A DNA stretch of 33,788 nucleotides from Pseudomonadales bacterium (lineage in GTDB: Bacteria; Pseudomonadota; Gammaproteobacteria; Pseudomonadales; Moraxellaceae). A program made the translations under genes and the position numbers. A model generated the notes under the pieces. It was given only the letters and a program-made list of their open reading frames with translations. It had not been told where the DNA came from and ran no database searches. The DNA is taken from contig JABEVH010000071.1 in assembly GCA_013043915.1 (NCBI GenBank), forward strand, positions 1 to 33,788. Direction: 5' to 3'. The number at the start of each line of letters is the position of its first letter. Position 1 is the first letter of the stretch. Below, piece after piece: positions 6,746-14,188 of this stretch.

Positions 6746-8188
6746 TTAGGGTGTCAGTCCCGGTAAGGGTAGAACAGCTTCCTTGTGTAAAGCCTCCAGA
6801 TGATCGGGATTGAGCCCCAGTGCCACGAGCAGGGTTGGAGCCACTTGTTGTGTAGAGACTCGAGTATGAACAAGGTGCTGCGGGTGTTGGCTTGCATCCA
6901 CCACCAGTAAAAGCACATGCCGATCATCACGCCCATACCCGCCATGCTCAGCCAGTTTGGTATCTCCGGCATGGCCGTAGATGACGCCGTGCTGGCTGAT
7001 AATTACGATGTCGGGGCTACGTTCATCCCGTGGATAATTTAGCGGGGCGGCTTGGGCATCCAGAACATGCAGGATACCCAGTGCATGGCGCTGTTGCAGT
7101 AAAGCGTGTATCACCACGGACTTGTACTGGGCACCTTTTAGCCAGATCAAACCACCATCATCAGCCGTCAAATGCGCCAGCGCACCGGGGGCTGCATTTT
7201 CGATGACTTGCTTGAGCGCTTGGGTTTCAAGATGCCTGACCAAGATTGAGTTTATCGGGCTATTACCATGCTTGGCCGATATAATAATGAACGTGTTATC
7301 CAGCAGATGCTGTTGTTGCAATGTGTTTTTCAACTCGCTAAGACGCTGATCAACATCCTCGAAAGCCCGCTGTAAAGCCGGCTGAGGCCGCGAGCCATGA
7401 TAGCCGGCCAGTTTTTGCGCAACGCTGACCACCTGCATATTCATGCCCATAAGTTCCGGCACGGTACCCGGGTGCTGCCCGTCATGTCCTAATCCTTTGA
7501 GTTCATAGAGCAAGGCTTGCATCTTCAGGTGGTCATACTCGGCGGTTCGATCGATGGATGCCGTGATTTTATCCTTGGGATTGTCATGCTTGCCCTCGAA
7601 ATTGGCACCAATCTCGGGTGTGTACAAGTCATCCACGGCATGGCCATGCGGACCAAGGACTATTTCATAAGCAGGGTGCTTATCTATCCAGGCCGTTTTT
7701 CCTCCTGCCGCCTGCACAACATCAAAAATCGTATTGACCTTGAGGTAGGCATGCGGATAAACCGGTGAGCAACCATGGTCAGGATCGCGCGGCAGCTTAT
7801 TAGGATCTAGGGCTGAGTTGGTTGTATTGTCGATAGTCTCATCATACGCAACTTCAGTGCCACGAACACTACAATCTGAACTCGGGGCAGCGAGCAGGTG
7901 GTTGTACGTAACGTCATACCAGATGCCCGTCGTCGTCGGTTGGCCGCCCGTAATCAGAGCTATCAACCCTGGAAAAGAGTCAGCAGGCGCAGGTGTATAG
8001 GCTTGATCAAAACGCACACCGCTTTTAGCCCAGCTAGCCAGAGTGGAGTGCGGTGCATGTTTTATAAATGCATGCAGATCCTCTGCATGCATCCCGTCAA
8101 TACTGATCAGAATGGCATGCTGATAGGTCTGCGCCTGAGCACCGAGAGCAAGGCCAAATAATCCAGCGAGTAGTCCTGTCGCTTTCAT
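6746..8188 (-). CDS. Secreted alkaline-phosphatase-superfamily phosphodiesterase/phosphatase
   Basis: This 480-residue exported enzyme belongs to the type I phosphodiesterase/nucleotide pyrophosphatase branch of the alkaline phosphatase superfamily (PF01663-like). A signal peptide covers residues 1-19 (cleavage after GAQA). Asp31 in ISIDGMH is a metal ligand and Ser71 in PADSFPGLIALITGG is the likely nucleophile. Later His-containing motifs, ISAKHGNSPI and AEHGGYGRDD, supply the remaining metal ligands in the form usual for this subgroup. It should hydrolyse phosphate esters in the periplasm or outside the cell; the substrate is unknown. It is the last gene of the TonB operon and its ATG lies 1 nt after the tonB stop codon. 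A GTG at 8200 would overlap tonB and add four residues, but the ATG gives the better signal peptide. It is probably induced with the operon by phosphate starvation. Confidence 0.85.
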   Translation of the reverse strand: MKATGLLAGLFGLALGAQAQTYQHAILISIDGMHAEDLHAFIKHAPHSTLASWAKSGVRFDQAYTPAPADSFPGLIALITGGQPTTTGIWYDVTYNHLLAAPSSDCSVRGTEVAYDETIDNTTNSALDPNKLPRDPDHGCSPVYPHAYLKVNTIFDVVQAAGGKTAWIDKHPAYEIVLGPHGHAVDDLYTPEIGANFEGKHDNPKDKITASIDRTAEYDHLKMQALLYELKGLGHDGQHPGTVPELMGMNMQVVSVAQKLAGYHGSRPQPALQRAFEDVDQRLSELKNTLQQQHLLDNTFIIISAKHGNSPINSILVRHLETQALKQVIENAAPGALAHLTADDGGLIWLKGAQYKSVVIHALLQQRHALGILHVLDAQAAPLNYPRDERSPDIVIISQHGVIYGHAGDTKLAEHGGYGRDDRHVLLLVVDASQHPQHLVHTRVSTQQVAPTLLVALGLNPDHLEALHKEAVLPLPGLTP

Positions 8189-8189
8189 G

Positions 8190-8846
8190 TCAGTTCTCAC
8201 TAAGTCGATGATAGACCCACAAGCTAAAGGGCAGGTGCTGTCCCTTCAGATTGCCAGGAGGCGCAGGATAATGGGCGGTCATGACCGCCTGTACAGCGGC
8301 ATCATCCAGTAAACGGTAGCCGCTGCTTTCCAGAACCGTAACATTGCTGACATTCCCATCCAGGAAGGTAAAGCCAACCCGGGTACGGCCATGCATATGC
8401 GAAATGCGGGCAGCATACGGGTAGACCACGGCTGATTGCACAGCACCTAAAACCTGATCATTGAAGGTGGCTAGAATGTGCGGATCCGGTTGTGGTGGAG
8501 CAGGGGGTGTTATCGGTGCTTTAGGTGCAGGTTGCTGGGTTTTCTGGGTAACAACCTTAGGAGGAGTGACCACCGGCACCGGCGTTGGCGTGTCAACGGT
8601 CTTGGGTAAAGGCACAGGGGGCTGCACCGTTGGCACAGGCCGCGGCGCCACCGGGTGAGCGACATGTACCGGGGGTTTGACCGGTGGTTTTACCTCAGGC
8701 TTGGGCTGTTGTGGCAAAACCGGAAAGCTCAAGGTAACCGGTATTGCAGGTGGCTCAACATGTTGGTGCGCCTGAGCCATGGCCCAGATCAAAGCCAATA
8801 TCATGCCGCCCTCTAGCAGCGAGGCTAGCAGGGCAGCTTTGGACAT
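8190..8846 (-). CDS. tonB: TonB energy transducer
   Basis: TonB transmits the proton-motive force captured by ExbB/ExbD to outer-membrane receptors. The 218-residue protein has a single N-terminal membrane anchor (about residues 5-25, LLEGGMILALIWAMA), a long proline- and lysine-rich periplasmic linker (about residues 35-130) and a C-terminal TonB domain (SAVVYPYAARISHMHGRTRVGF then VTVLESSGYRLLDDAAV). I chose the ATG at 8846, which lies 7 nt after the exbD stop and has AAAGGTGA just upstream. A TTG at 8885 would overlap exbD by 32 nt and is less likely. It appears dedicated to the receptor encoded at the head of the operon. The phosphodiesterase ATG follows its stop after a single base. Confidence 0.9.
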   Translation of the reverse strand: MSKAALLASLLEGGMILALIWAMAQAHQHVEPPAIPVTLSFPVLPQQPKPEVKPPVKPPVHVAHPVAPRPVPTVQPPVPLPKTVDTPTPVPVVTPPKVVTQKTQQPAPKAPITPPAPPQPDPHILATFNDQVLGAVQSAVVYPYAARISHMHGRTRVGFTFLDGNVSNVTVLESSGYRLLDDAAVQAVMTAHYPAPPGNLKGQHLPFSLWVYHRLSEN

Positions 8847-8853
8847 ATCACCT

Positions 8854-9252
8854 TTAAGGATGGATTTCACGTGCTGCCAGACCAATTTGTGTTACTCCCG
8901 CGTGACGGCAAGCATCCATCACCGTCATCAGATGTTGTAAAGAGGTATCCCGGGCTCCTGCGATGGTGACCACGGTATCGCGCGCATGCCCGCCCTGCTG
9001 CAGATAGGCCGTCAGTTGGTCAGGGCTTAAGGTATGGGCATCCACCTCAATGAGTCCCTGTGCGTTCAAGTTGATAATGACCTGCGGATGAGGCAATGTC
9101 GTGGTGCTACTGCTGCTGGCCAGGCTTGAAGACAAGCCTTTCGAAGGGATCATATGCAGGGTGAACATGATGAAAAATATCAACAAAAAGAACATGATAT
9201 CAATCATCGGTATGATTTCTATACGCGCTTTGCGCGGTTCAAAGTAACGCAT
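8854..9252 (-). CDS. exbD: ExbD/TolR-family proton-channel subunit
   Basis: This 132-residue inner-membrane protein has the ExbD architecture: a short cytoplasmic N-terminus, one transmembrane helix (about residues 13-33, IIPMIDIMFFLLIFFIMF) and a periplasmic domain ending in a VTQIGLAAR strand. Asp18 in the helix matches the protonatable Asp25 of E. coli ExbD. The Ser/Thr-rich stretch after the helix is a low-complexity linker. Its ATG follows the exbB stop codon directly (TAAATG), and tonB begins 7 nt after its own stop, so exbB, exbD and tonB are tightly coupled. A TolR identity is unlikely because no tolA, tolB or pal is nearby and the operon includes a receptor. Confidence 0.9.
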   Translation of the reverse strand: MRYFEPRKARIEIIPMIDIMFFLLIFFIMFTLHMIPSKGLSSSLASSSSTTTLPHPQVIINLNAQGLIEVDAHTLSPDQLTAYLQQGGHARDTVVTIAGARDTSLQHLMTVMDACRHAGVTQIGLAAREIHP

Positions 9253-9918
9253 TTAAGCGATCTCCGGCTCAAGTGTGCGCTGACGCGTTCCCTGTGCGTG
9301 CCGTGGAGCCTTGACGCGATTGAGCAGCATGACCTTGATGGTTTCAAGTTGATGCATAACGACGCGAACACGGTTGTTCAAGCCATTAAAGGCGATCAGA
9401 CCAAGAATGGCGATGAACAAGCCGCAAGCGGTCGCTAACAGGGCTTCAGCAACACCGCCCGTCACTTGGGTAGGTGCATTATTGGCGTCCGACAACACGG
9501 AGAATGCGTTAAACATCCCGATGATGGTGCCGAGCAGGCCGAGCAAGGGGGCTAAGGTGACAATGGTGTCGAGTATCCAGAGGAAACGATCCACATGAGG
9601 AATTTCACGCATGATGGACTCTTCCATGCGTGCTTCTGCATGATCATGGTCAGGTTCGCGTCGCAGCTGTATGGCCGTATTGATCAATCTCTCCTGCACG
9701 CAGCCGGTATAACGGTCAGACAGCTCTTTGAGCACCGGCAGAGCAGGTTCATGATGTTCGTCAAGTTGAGCCATCAGTGATACACCCGCGCGCAGGGTCT
9801 GGTAGAGAAACCAGCTGCGTTCGATAACGATGGTGAGTGCTACCAGTAAAAGCAGAGCCATGAAATAGATGATGCCGCCAGATGCCTGAGCGATATGTTG
9901 CAGTGACTGTAATGACAT
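9253..9918 (-). CDS. exbB: ExbB/TolQ-family proton-channel subunit
   Basis: This 221-residue protein has three predicted transmembrane helices (about residues 15-36, 110-135 and 152-178), with the conserved LDTIVTLAPLLGLLGTIIGMFNAF and GGVAEALLATACGLFIAI regions that form the pentameric channel wall of ExbB. With ExbD it converts proton flow into motion of TonB. The ATG at 9918 has no visible Shine-Dalgarno sequence and sits just after inverted repeats in the leader, so its translation may be controlled by RNA structure. It is separated from the upstream receptor gene by 124 bp containing a strong hairpin, whereas the downstream junction is immediate (TAAATG). Confidence 0.9.
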   Translation of the reverse strand: MSLQSLQHIAQASGGIIYFMALLLLVALTIVIERSWFLYQTLRAGVSLMAQLDEHHEPALPVLKELSDRYTGCVQERLINTAIQLRREPDHDHAEARMEESIMREIPHVDRFLWILDTIVTLAPLLGLLGTIIGMFNAFSVLSDANNAPTQVTGGVAEALLATACGLFIAILGLIAFNGLNNRVRVVMHQLETIKVMLLNRVKAPRHAQGTRQRTLEPEIA

Positions 9919-9925
9919 AGTGTGG

Positions 9926-9972
9926 ACACGCCGAGCATGAGGTCATGCCGGTCGGAGCTGTACCTGGCGTGT
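9926..9972 (-). promoter_or_regulatory. Nested inverted repeats in front of exbB
   Basis: ACACGCC (9926-9932) can pair with GGCGTGT (9966-9972), enclosing a second repeat GCATGA-gg-TCATGC (9935-9948). The outer arm lies only 7 nt from the exbB ATG, which has no Shine-Dalgarno site. This could be a translational control structure; it is inferred from base pairing only. Confidence 0.4.
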
Positions 9973-9999
9973 ACTCCTCAACGCTCCTGGTTTATAAAG

Positions 10000-10028
10000 G
10001 CACATGCCCACACGAGGTGGGCATGTGC
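10000..10028 (-). terminator. 12-bp perfect hairpin between receptor gene and exbB
   Basis: GCACATGCCCAC (10000-10011) and GTGGGCATGTGC (10017-10028) form a perfect stem with a 5-nt loop, 14 bp after the receptor stop codon. On the minus strand the stem is followed by CTTTATAAA, a poor U-tract. It probably gives partial termination or protects the 3' end of receptor mRNA, so that the receptor is made in excess over ExbB/ExbD/TonB. Confidence 0.65.
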
Positions 10029-10042
10029 TGCCTAAGTAAAAC

Positions 10043-12307
10043 TTAGATTTTGGTACTGATCGATGCCGTTATTGAACGTCCTGGCTGAGTCCAGAACAGG
10101 ATGTCACCCTGCGGAGCATTGCCAGCGGTGTAGTAAAGACCTCCGTGGTTGAACAAATTGTCGACTTGCAGCCCAACCTTGGTTGCCCTGTCTTTACCGA
10201 AACTGTAACTGGTTGACAAACTGGCGATGGAGTACCCAGGCATGGAGTAATTGGTAATACTTGGCCCATTGGGGTACAAGGATCCATTCTGCCCGGTGTA
10301 ATACTGGCCTACATATTTATCAAGCAAGGAGGCATAAATCCCACTCTTGTCATAGATGATGCCGCCAGCCAAAGTCCGTACCGGGGTGTTGGGTAACCAG
10401 TTGCCCTGACTATCATGGGCGCTGTTGACGGAACCGTTGGTGTAGAGGCTCAAGCCTGAACCCACATAGTACGTGGCCTGGCCCTCAATGCCCTTGTATT
10501 GAGTTGTGCCGCTGGCATTGTAATAGGCGGTCGTAGTGCCTAATTGTTCAGACAAAATTTCATTGCTGAAGCGAATTAGGTACAGGTCCATGTCGGCAGC
10601 AAAGCGGCCATTTTTGAAGGCAGTGCCCCACTGATAGTTCGTGGTTGACTGCGGATTTATGTTGGTTTGTGCTGGCTGATTGACATAGAAGAAATTCAGC
10701 TTAGGAGCCATAAAGCCTTCGGCAGCCTGGACATACGTTGTCCATGACGAGGTGATGCTGTAATGAGCATCCAGAGAAGGCAAAGCCTTGCTCCAGGTTT
10801 TGCTGTAGTTAAGCGGTGCTGATGTATTGGCATTAATGGCCGCATCAATACTTCTGGAGTAGGACACATATTTTAGCCCTGGCCGCACCGTCAGGTCATC
10901 GGTGGGTTTCCATGCAAACTCAGCATAGGGCTGAAAGGTGTTCCAGCTGTCCGCCATGTTCCAGTTATAGGAGTTTGGTGTGGTCACTGACGTGCCACCA
11001 ACCGTATAGTTAGGAGCTCCGCCCTGGGTCCAGTCTACATTCTGGTTGGAACGCGTGTTGTACTGGTGATCGAACCATATCCCTACGTTCAGATCTCCTG
11101 AATTCAGGTGATCTGAGGCGCGCAGAGCGTCACCGACGGAACGGTATTGCATCGTCATGCTGACGCCGGGTACATCATTAGCACCCAATGATGTGCCTAA
11201 CCCGCCACCCGCACCGCCAGGAGTCAGGTTAGAAAATTGCGGATTGGATTCTTGATTGAACGGCAACCCAAATGTTTGGCCATTATACCCTATATGGCGA
11301 TATCCAAAGGTATAGAGCTTATTATCGATAGACCAGCTGCCTTGCTGGCTATTGATGCCGATATAGGACATGTCGCCGTTGATTTGGTCACGGTTATAGC
11401 CGACGAAGGTTTGGCTGTTGGGGTTATTGCTTAGACCAAAGTTATTCCCGTACATCTGCATTTGTGTCAGGGTTGCGCCCGAAGGAGGATTCTGGTCGAG
11501 CTGGTTGACCATAGACATGACCGTCACGACGGTATTGTCCGTGATAGGTTTGATCATCTTGAAGATGGCATTGGTGCGCCGTTGGTGCGCATAGGTTAAG
11601 AATCCGTCGGATGACACTTGTTTGACATCCAGGTAAGCCGAGCCGTCTCCCCAGTTATGCATGGTGCCGGTGTCAAACTCAGCACCCACCAACTTGGTAT
11701 TGAAGCTGCCTGAGCTGACATAGGGGGATACACCGGCTTCCGCCGAGGGGTCTTTGGTGGTATTGGCAATATTGCCGCCGAAGGTAGAGTAGCCGATGGT
11801 GGCAGCACTACCCGGTCCACGATCTACCGTGATTGAGCCCAGATCCTGGGCCATGAAATAAGAAGTGGAGTGGTGAGTAAAGTCATTGGAATCACCGATA
11901 GGAATACCATCAAACGTCACGTTGTACTGTCCGTCCTGGAATCCGCGGATACTTAAGCCTTGCGTTTCCATCAAGCCATTTCCATTGGGGTCAACATTCC
12001 ACACACTGGGAGCAATGGCAACGATATCCGTATAGTTAGAGGCTGGACCGGCATTTTCTTCGATGTAGTGCTGAGAAATAATTGAAGCGGGTTCAGTTTC
12101 TGACAAGGATGCCTGTGTAGGTGCCTGAGCAGGTGCTGACTGAGGGTTGTCAGAGGAGCTGCTATTGTTGACATCGTTGGCATCATTTTGCACCGTGCCT
12201 AAGTCCACTTGGGCGGTGCCAGCGGCCATGGCCTGAGTACTTATGACCAGCATGCTGGTGATAACCAGCTGAGCTAGCGTGTTCCTGCGAAATGTTTGAA
12301 AGTTCAT
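10043..12307 (-). CDS. TonB-dependent outer-membrane receptor
   Basis: This 754-residue protein has a signal peptide (residues 1-28, cleavage after TQAMA), a Ser/Gln-rich N-terminal stretch, a plug domain (about residues 60-200, with GLSIRGFQDGQYNVTFDGIP and the VDRGPGSAATIG segment) and a 22-strand-type beta-barrel to the end. VDLGTVQN, just after the signal peptide, may serve as the TonB box. The ATG at 12307 has GGAG 8 nt upstream; the TTG at 12313 is a poorer choice. The final residues are ISTKI rather than the usual aromatic residue. The ligand cannot be read from sequence. The Pho-box-like promoter and the phosphodiesterase in the operon suggest a phosphorus-containing compound, while siderophore or cobalamin uptake remains an alternative. 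Confidence 0.92.
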   Translation of the reverse strand: MNFQTFRRNTLAQLVITSMLVISTQAMAAGTAQVDLGTVQNDANDVNNSSSSDNPQSAPAQAPTQASLSETEPASIISQHYIEENAGPASNYTDIVAIAPSVWNVDPNGNGLMETQGLSIRGFQDGQYNVTFDGIPIGDSNDFTHHSTSYFMAQDLGSITVDRGPGSAATIGYSTFGGNIANTTKDPSAEAGVSPYVSSGSFNTKLVGAEFDTGTMHNWGDGSAYLDVKQVSSDGFLTYAHQRRTNAIFKMIKPITDNTVVTVMSMVNQLDQNPPSGATLTQMQMYGNNFGLSNNPNSQTFVGYNRDQINGDMSYIGINSQQGSWSIDNKLYTFGYRHIGYNGQTFGLPFNQESNPQFSNLTPGGAGGGLGTSLGANDVPGVSMTMQYRSVGDALRASDHLNSGDLNVGIWFDHQYNTRSNQNVDWTQGGAPNYTVGGTSVTTPNSYNWNMADSWNTFQPYAEFAWKPTDDLTVRPGLKYVSYSRSIDAAINANTSAPLNYSKTWSKALPSLDAHYSITSSWTTYVQAAEGFMAPKLNFFYVNQPAQTNINPQSTTNYQWGTAFKNGRFAADMDLYLIRFSNEILSEQLGTTTAYYNASGTTQYKGIEGQATYYVGSGLSLYTNGSVNSAHDSQGNWLPNTPVRTLAGGIIYDKSGIYASLLDKYVGQYYTGQNGSLYPNGPSITNYSMPGYSIASLSTSYSFGKDRATKVGLQVDNLFNHGGLYYTAGNAPQGDILFWTQPGRSITASISTKI

Positions 12308-12358
12308 GCTCAAAGCTCCATCCCCAAAATTATTGACCCGTCTTTAGATCAGCCGTTA

Positions 12359-12377
12359 AGGAGACAAGCTGTCTCCT
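12359..12377 (-). promoter_or_regulatory. Hairpin in the receptor mRNA leader
   Basis: AGGAGACA (12359-12366) pairs perfectly with TGTCTCCT (12370-12377) around a 3-nt loop. It falls in the predicted 5' leader of the receptor transcript, about 50 nt before the ATG, and about 85 bp after the M14 peptidase gene. It may stabilise the leader, or act as a weak terminator for the upstream operon; no U-tract follows. Confidence 0.4.
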
Positions 12378-12392
12378 ATCAAACGAGGCGGG

Positions 12393-12437
12393 AGCATAGG
12401 GGGGAAAGATTACAAAATGGCTACAGTTTTGTTTCAG
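12393..12437 (-). promoter_or_regulatory. Putative PhoB-dependent promoter of the receptor operon
   Basis: On the minus strand three repeats follow an exact 11-bp phase: CTGAAAC (12431-12437), CTGTAGC (12420-12426) and TTGTAAT (12409-12415), each followed by four A/T-rich or mixed bases. The E. coli PhoB box is CTGTCAT repeated every 11 bp. Ten bases after the third repeat lies TATGCT (12393-12398), a possible -10 box; in E. coli phoA and pstS the gap between the last repeat and the -10 is also 10 bp. No -35 hexamer is visible, as expected for a PhoB-activated promoter. The repeats match the consensus only partly. Confidence 0.6.
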
Positions 12438-12462
12438 TTTAGGGAGTGAGTAACGGCCAAGC

Positions 12463-13494
12463 TCAGATTAGGTTGGGATACCAACGCTGCATGGCTGCCT
12501 TTTTGTACAGTTCGCGCGGCTCTGCTTGCGGTAACCAGGCTGGGCCAGCAGCAGCTGCTTGTAGCAAAAAAGTCAGCAAGGTCAGATGACGGCGCAGAAC
12601 GCGCTCAAGTCGATGGGGTAGGACGGGATTAAAATGGCCGAATAAGCTGAACAACTGTCGTGGGTTTTTCTGTATCCAGGTCCAGGAACCCATTTCCAGA
12701 GTAAAGGGCAGGAAAACACCGGAGTGCTGCGTTTGGTGTTCTTCGTAGAGATAGTCCCATAAGTCGCCATGCGTACAGTAAATGACGGATTGAGGTTCCA
12801 TCTGGTAAAAACTATGTTGCGGGTAGGTATCATTGAACAGCTTGCGTAGGGCAAATGCCTCAGGCAGGTGAGGAGCGGGGCTATGTTGACGGGCATAGGG
12901 AAACCATATCCTGTCTAAGAGCCCAAAACCTGAGTGACAATCGATAGCGATCGATAAGGGGCGTCCGAATAGATGGTCACGCATGGTCTGGCATAAAACT
13001 GAGGACTCGACCTCCATCGGTGCTCCCGCGAGTCCTCGGTACCAAGGTAAATGAGGGGAGTAACGATGACCGCCTAACAGAAAGGGGACTTTGCCCTGGG
13101 CATCGATAGGTGCATTGCGCATCAGGTCTACACCATGACCATTGCTGCGTGTCCGTCGCATCAAACCGACAGGGTTAACTGCTGGCATAAACACGACATG
13201 CACTCGCTCCAACAAGGTTTGCAAGCTGGTGTCCCAGCGCATACGCGCAATCAGGGAACGTAAAAATGCAAGCACTACATCGGTACCTATTCGCTCCAGT
13301 CCATGGACCCCGCCGATAAAAGCGACGGCGGGAGAACTGGGATCTGAACTGCCTAACGTGATCAGGGGTAGAGGGAAACTTAAGCCATCGGCTTCCACCA
13401 AGCCTGCCGTATCAAGCTGAATTAAATCATGAACCGGCTCAATCATATCAGCTAGCTGATCCTGAAGATGAAAGCCGGTAGCCTGGGTGGTCAT
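12463..13494 (-). CDS. M14-family zinc carboxypeptidase-like protein
   Basis: This 343-residue protein has the zinc-ligand signature HxxE in GGVHGLERIGT (His64, Glu67), an early-middle FMPAVNPVGLMRRTRSNGHGVDLMRN segment typical of M14 enzymes, the third zinc-ligand His in IDCHSGFG and a likely catalytic Glu in FTLEMGSW. M14 enzymes remove C-terminal residues from peptides or cleave related amide bonds, including in peptidoglycan; the substrate here is not known. No signal peptide is visible, so it is probably cytoplasmic. Its ATG lies 9 nt after the end of the small exported-protein gene, so the two form an operon. It ends 156 bp before the receptor ATG, and its transcription could reach the receptor operon. 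Confidence 0.82.
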   Translation of the reverse strand: MTTQATGFHLQDQLADMIEPVHDLIQLDTAGLVEADGLSFPLPLITLGSSDPSSPAVAFIGGVHGLERIGTDVVLAFLRSLIARMRWDTSLQTLLERVHVVFMPAVNPVGLMRRTRSNGHGVDLMRNAPIDAQGKVPFLLGGHRYSPHLPWYRGLAGAPMEVESSVLCQTMRDHLFGRPLSIAIDCHSGFGLLDRIWFPYARQHSPAPHLPEAFALRKLFNDTYPQHSFYQMEPQSVIYCTHGDLWDYLYEEHQTQHSGVFLPFTLEMGSWTWIQKNPRQLFSLFGHFNPVLPHRLERVLRRHLTLLTFLLQAAAAGPAWLPQAEPRELYKKAAMQRWYPNLI

Positions 13495-13503
13495 GCAGGG
13501 GTC

Positions 13504-13992
13504 TCAGTAAAGCAGGCCAAAACCTATGGAAGCATTGTCCATTTCGGGGTGAGCATTGTAACGCTCGATAGCAAAAGTAAAGCTGATACGGTTCTCCAGG
13601 GTCAGGCTATAAGGAGAGCGATGATTACCTGTGAAGAAATCATAAAGCTCAGTCATGTTAAAATCATGACGTAGTCGCTGAACGGCGCCCTTGCTACCGT
13701 AACCTGCTTGTAACTGCAAAATATTGGCAAAACCTATGCCTGCATAGGCATTGGCCGTTTTTTCATGGGTGAAATCCTTGTAAGCCACGCCGACGTTGAC
13801 AAAGGTCCTCGCATAGTTGGTGTCGAGAAAAAATCCTGACCCCAGGCCGCCATCTCGTGTGGTATCAGATCGACCAGCAGAGAAGAGGACTCCGGGTATC
13901 AGCGATGGATCAAGCCCAAGTCCATTATCAGCCCATGTATAATCGCAACATGATCCTATAATAAGTAGCAGGTAGATGAAGGTATTCTTCAT
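13504..13992 (-). CDS. Small exported protein, probably outer-membrane barrel-like
   Basis: This 162-residue protein has an N-terminal signal peptide (hydrophobic residues 4-15, possible cleavage near YTWA). The remainder alternates short aromatic/glycine-rich strands (GSGFFLDTNYARTFVNVGVAY, then ANAYAGIGFANILQLQAGYG) and ends in GFGLLY with a C-terminal aromatic residue, as expected for a small outer-membrane beta-barrel. I do not recognise a named family. A strong AAAGGAGA precedes the ATG. It is followed after 9 nt by the M14 peptidase gene. A periplasmic lipid- or peptide-handling role is conceivable but unsupported. Confidence 0.65.
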   Translation of the reverse strand: MKNTFIYLLLIIGSCCDYTWADNGLGLDPSLIPGVLFSAGRSDTTRDGGLGSGFFLDTNYARTFVNVGVAYKDFTHEKTANAYAGIGFANILQLQAGYGSKGAVQRLRHDFNMTELYDFFTGNHRSPYSLTLENRISFTFAIERYNAHPEMDNASIGFGLLY

Positions 13993-14188
13993 GGAAATTC
14001 TCCTTTGAGATAAGGTAGTGTCAACGTCCTTGGCTGACTTACGTACAGTGGCCTATGGTTGCGTAGCATAGGAGAGAGTGGTTCATCAACACAAATAGAA
14101 AACTTGAGATTTTTCTGATTTAGGATATTTTTCCGTTGATTGATACGCATAGGGGCGTGTACCGCCGGGTGGGATTGAGGACTCTATC

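Noticed and set aside
7240..7290. AKHG in the phosphodiesterase as a lost metal ligand (family often has SDHG)
   Set aside because: The AKHGxSP form is, as far as I recall, usual in this subgroup, and the later EHGG motif supplies further ligands; not evidence of inactivation.
8461..8658. Gly/Thr/Val-rich plus-strand open frame
   Set aside because: It is the complement of the proline-rich TonB linker, a common compositional artefact.
8847..8885. TTG start for tonB overlapping exbD
   Set aside because: The ATG at 8846 has AAAGGTGA upstream and lies just after the exbD stop; the extra 13 residues are not typical of TonB.
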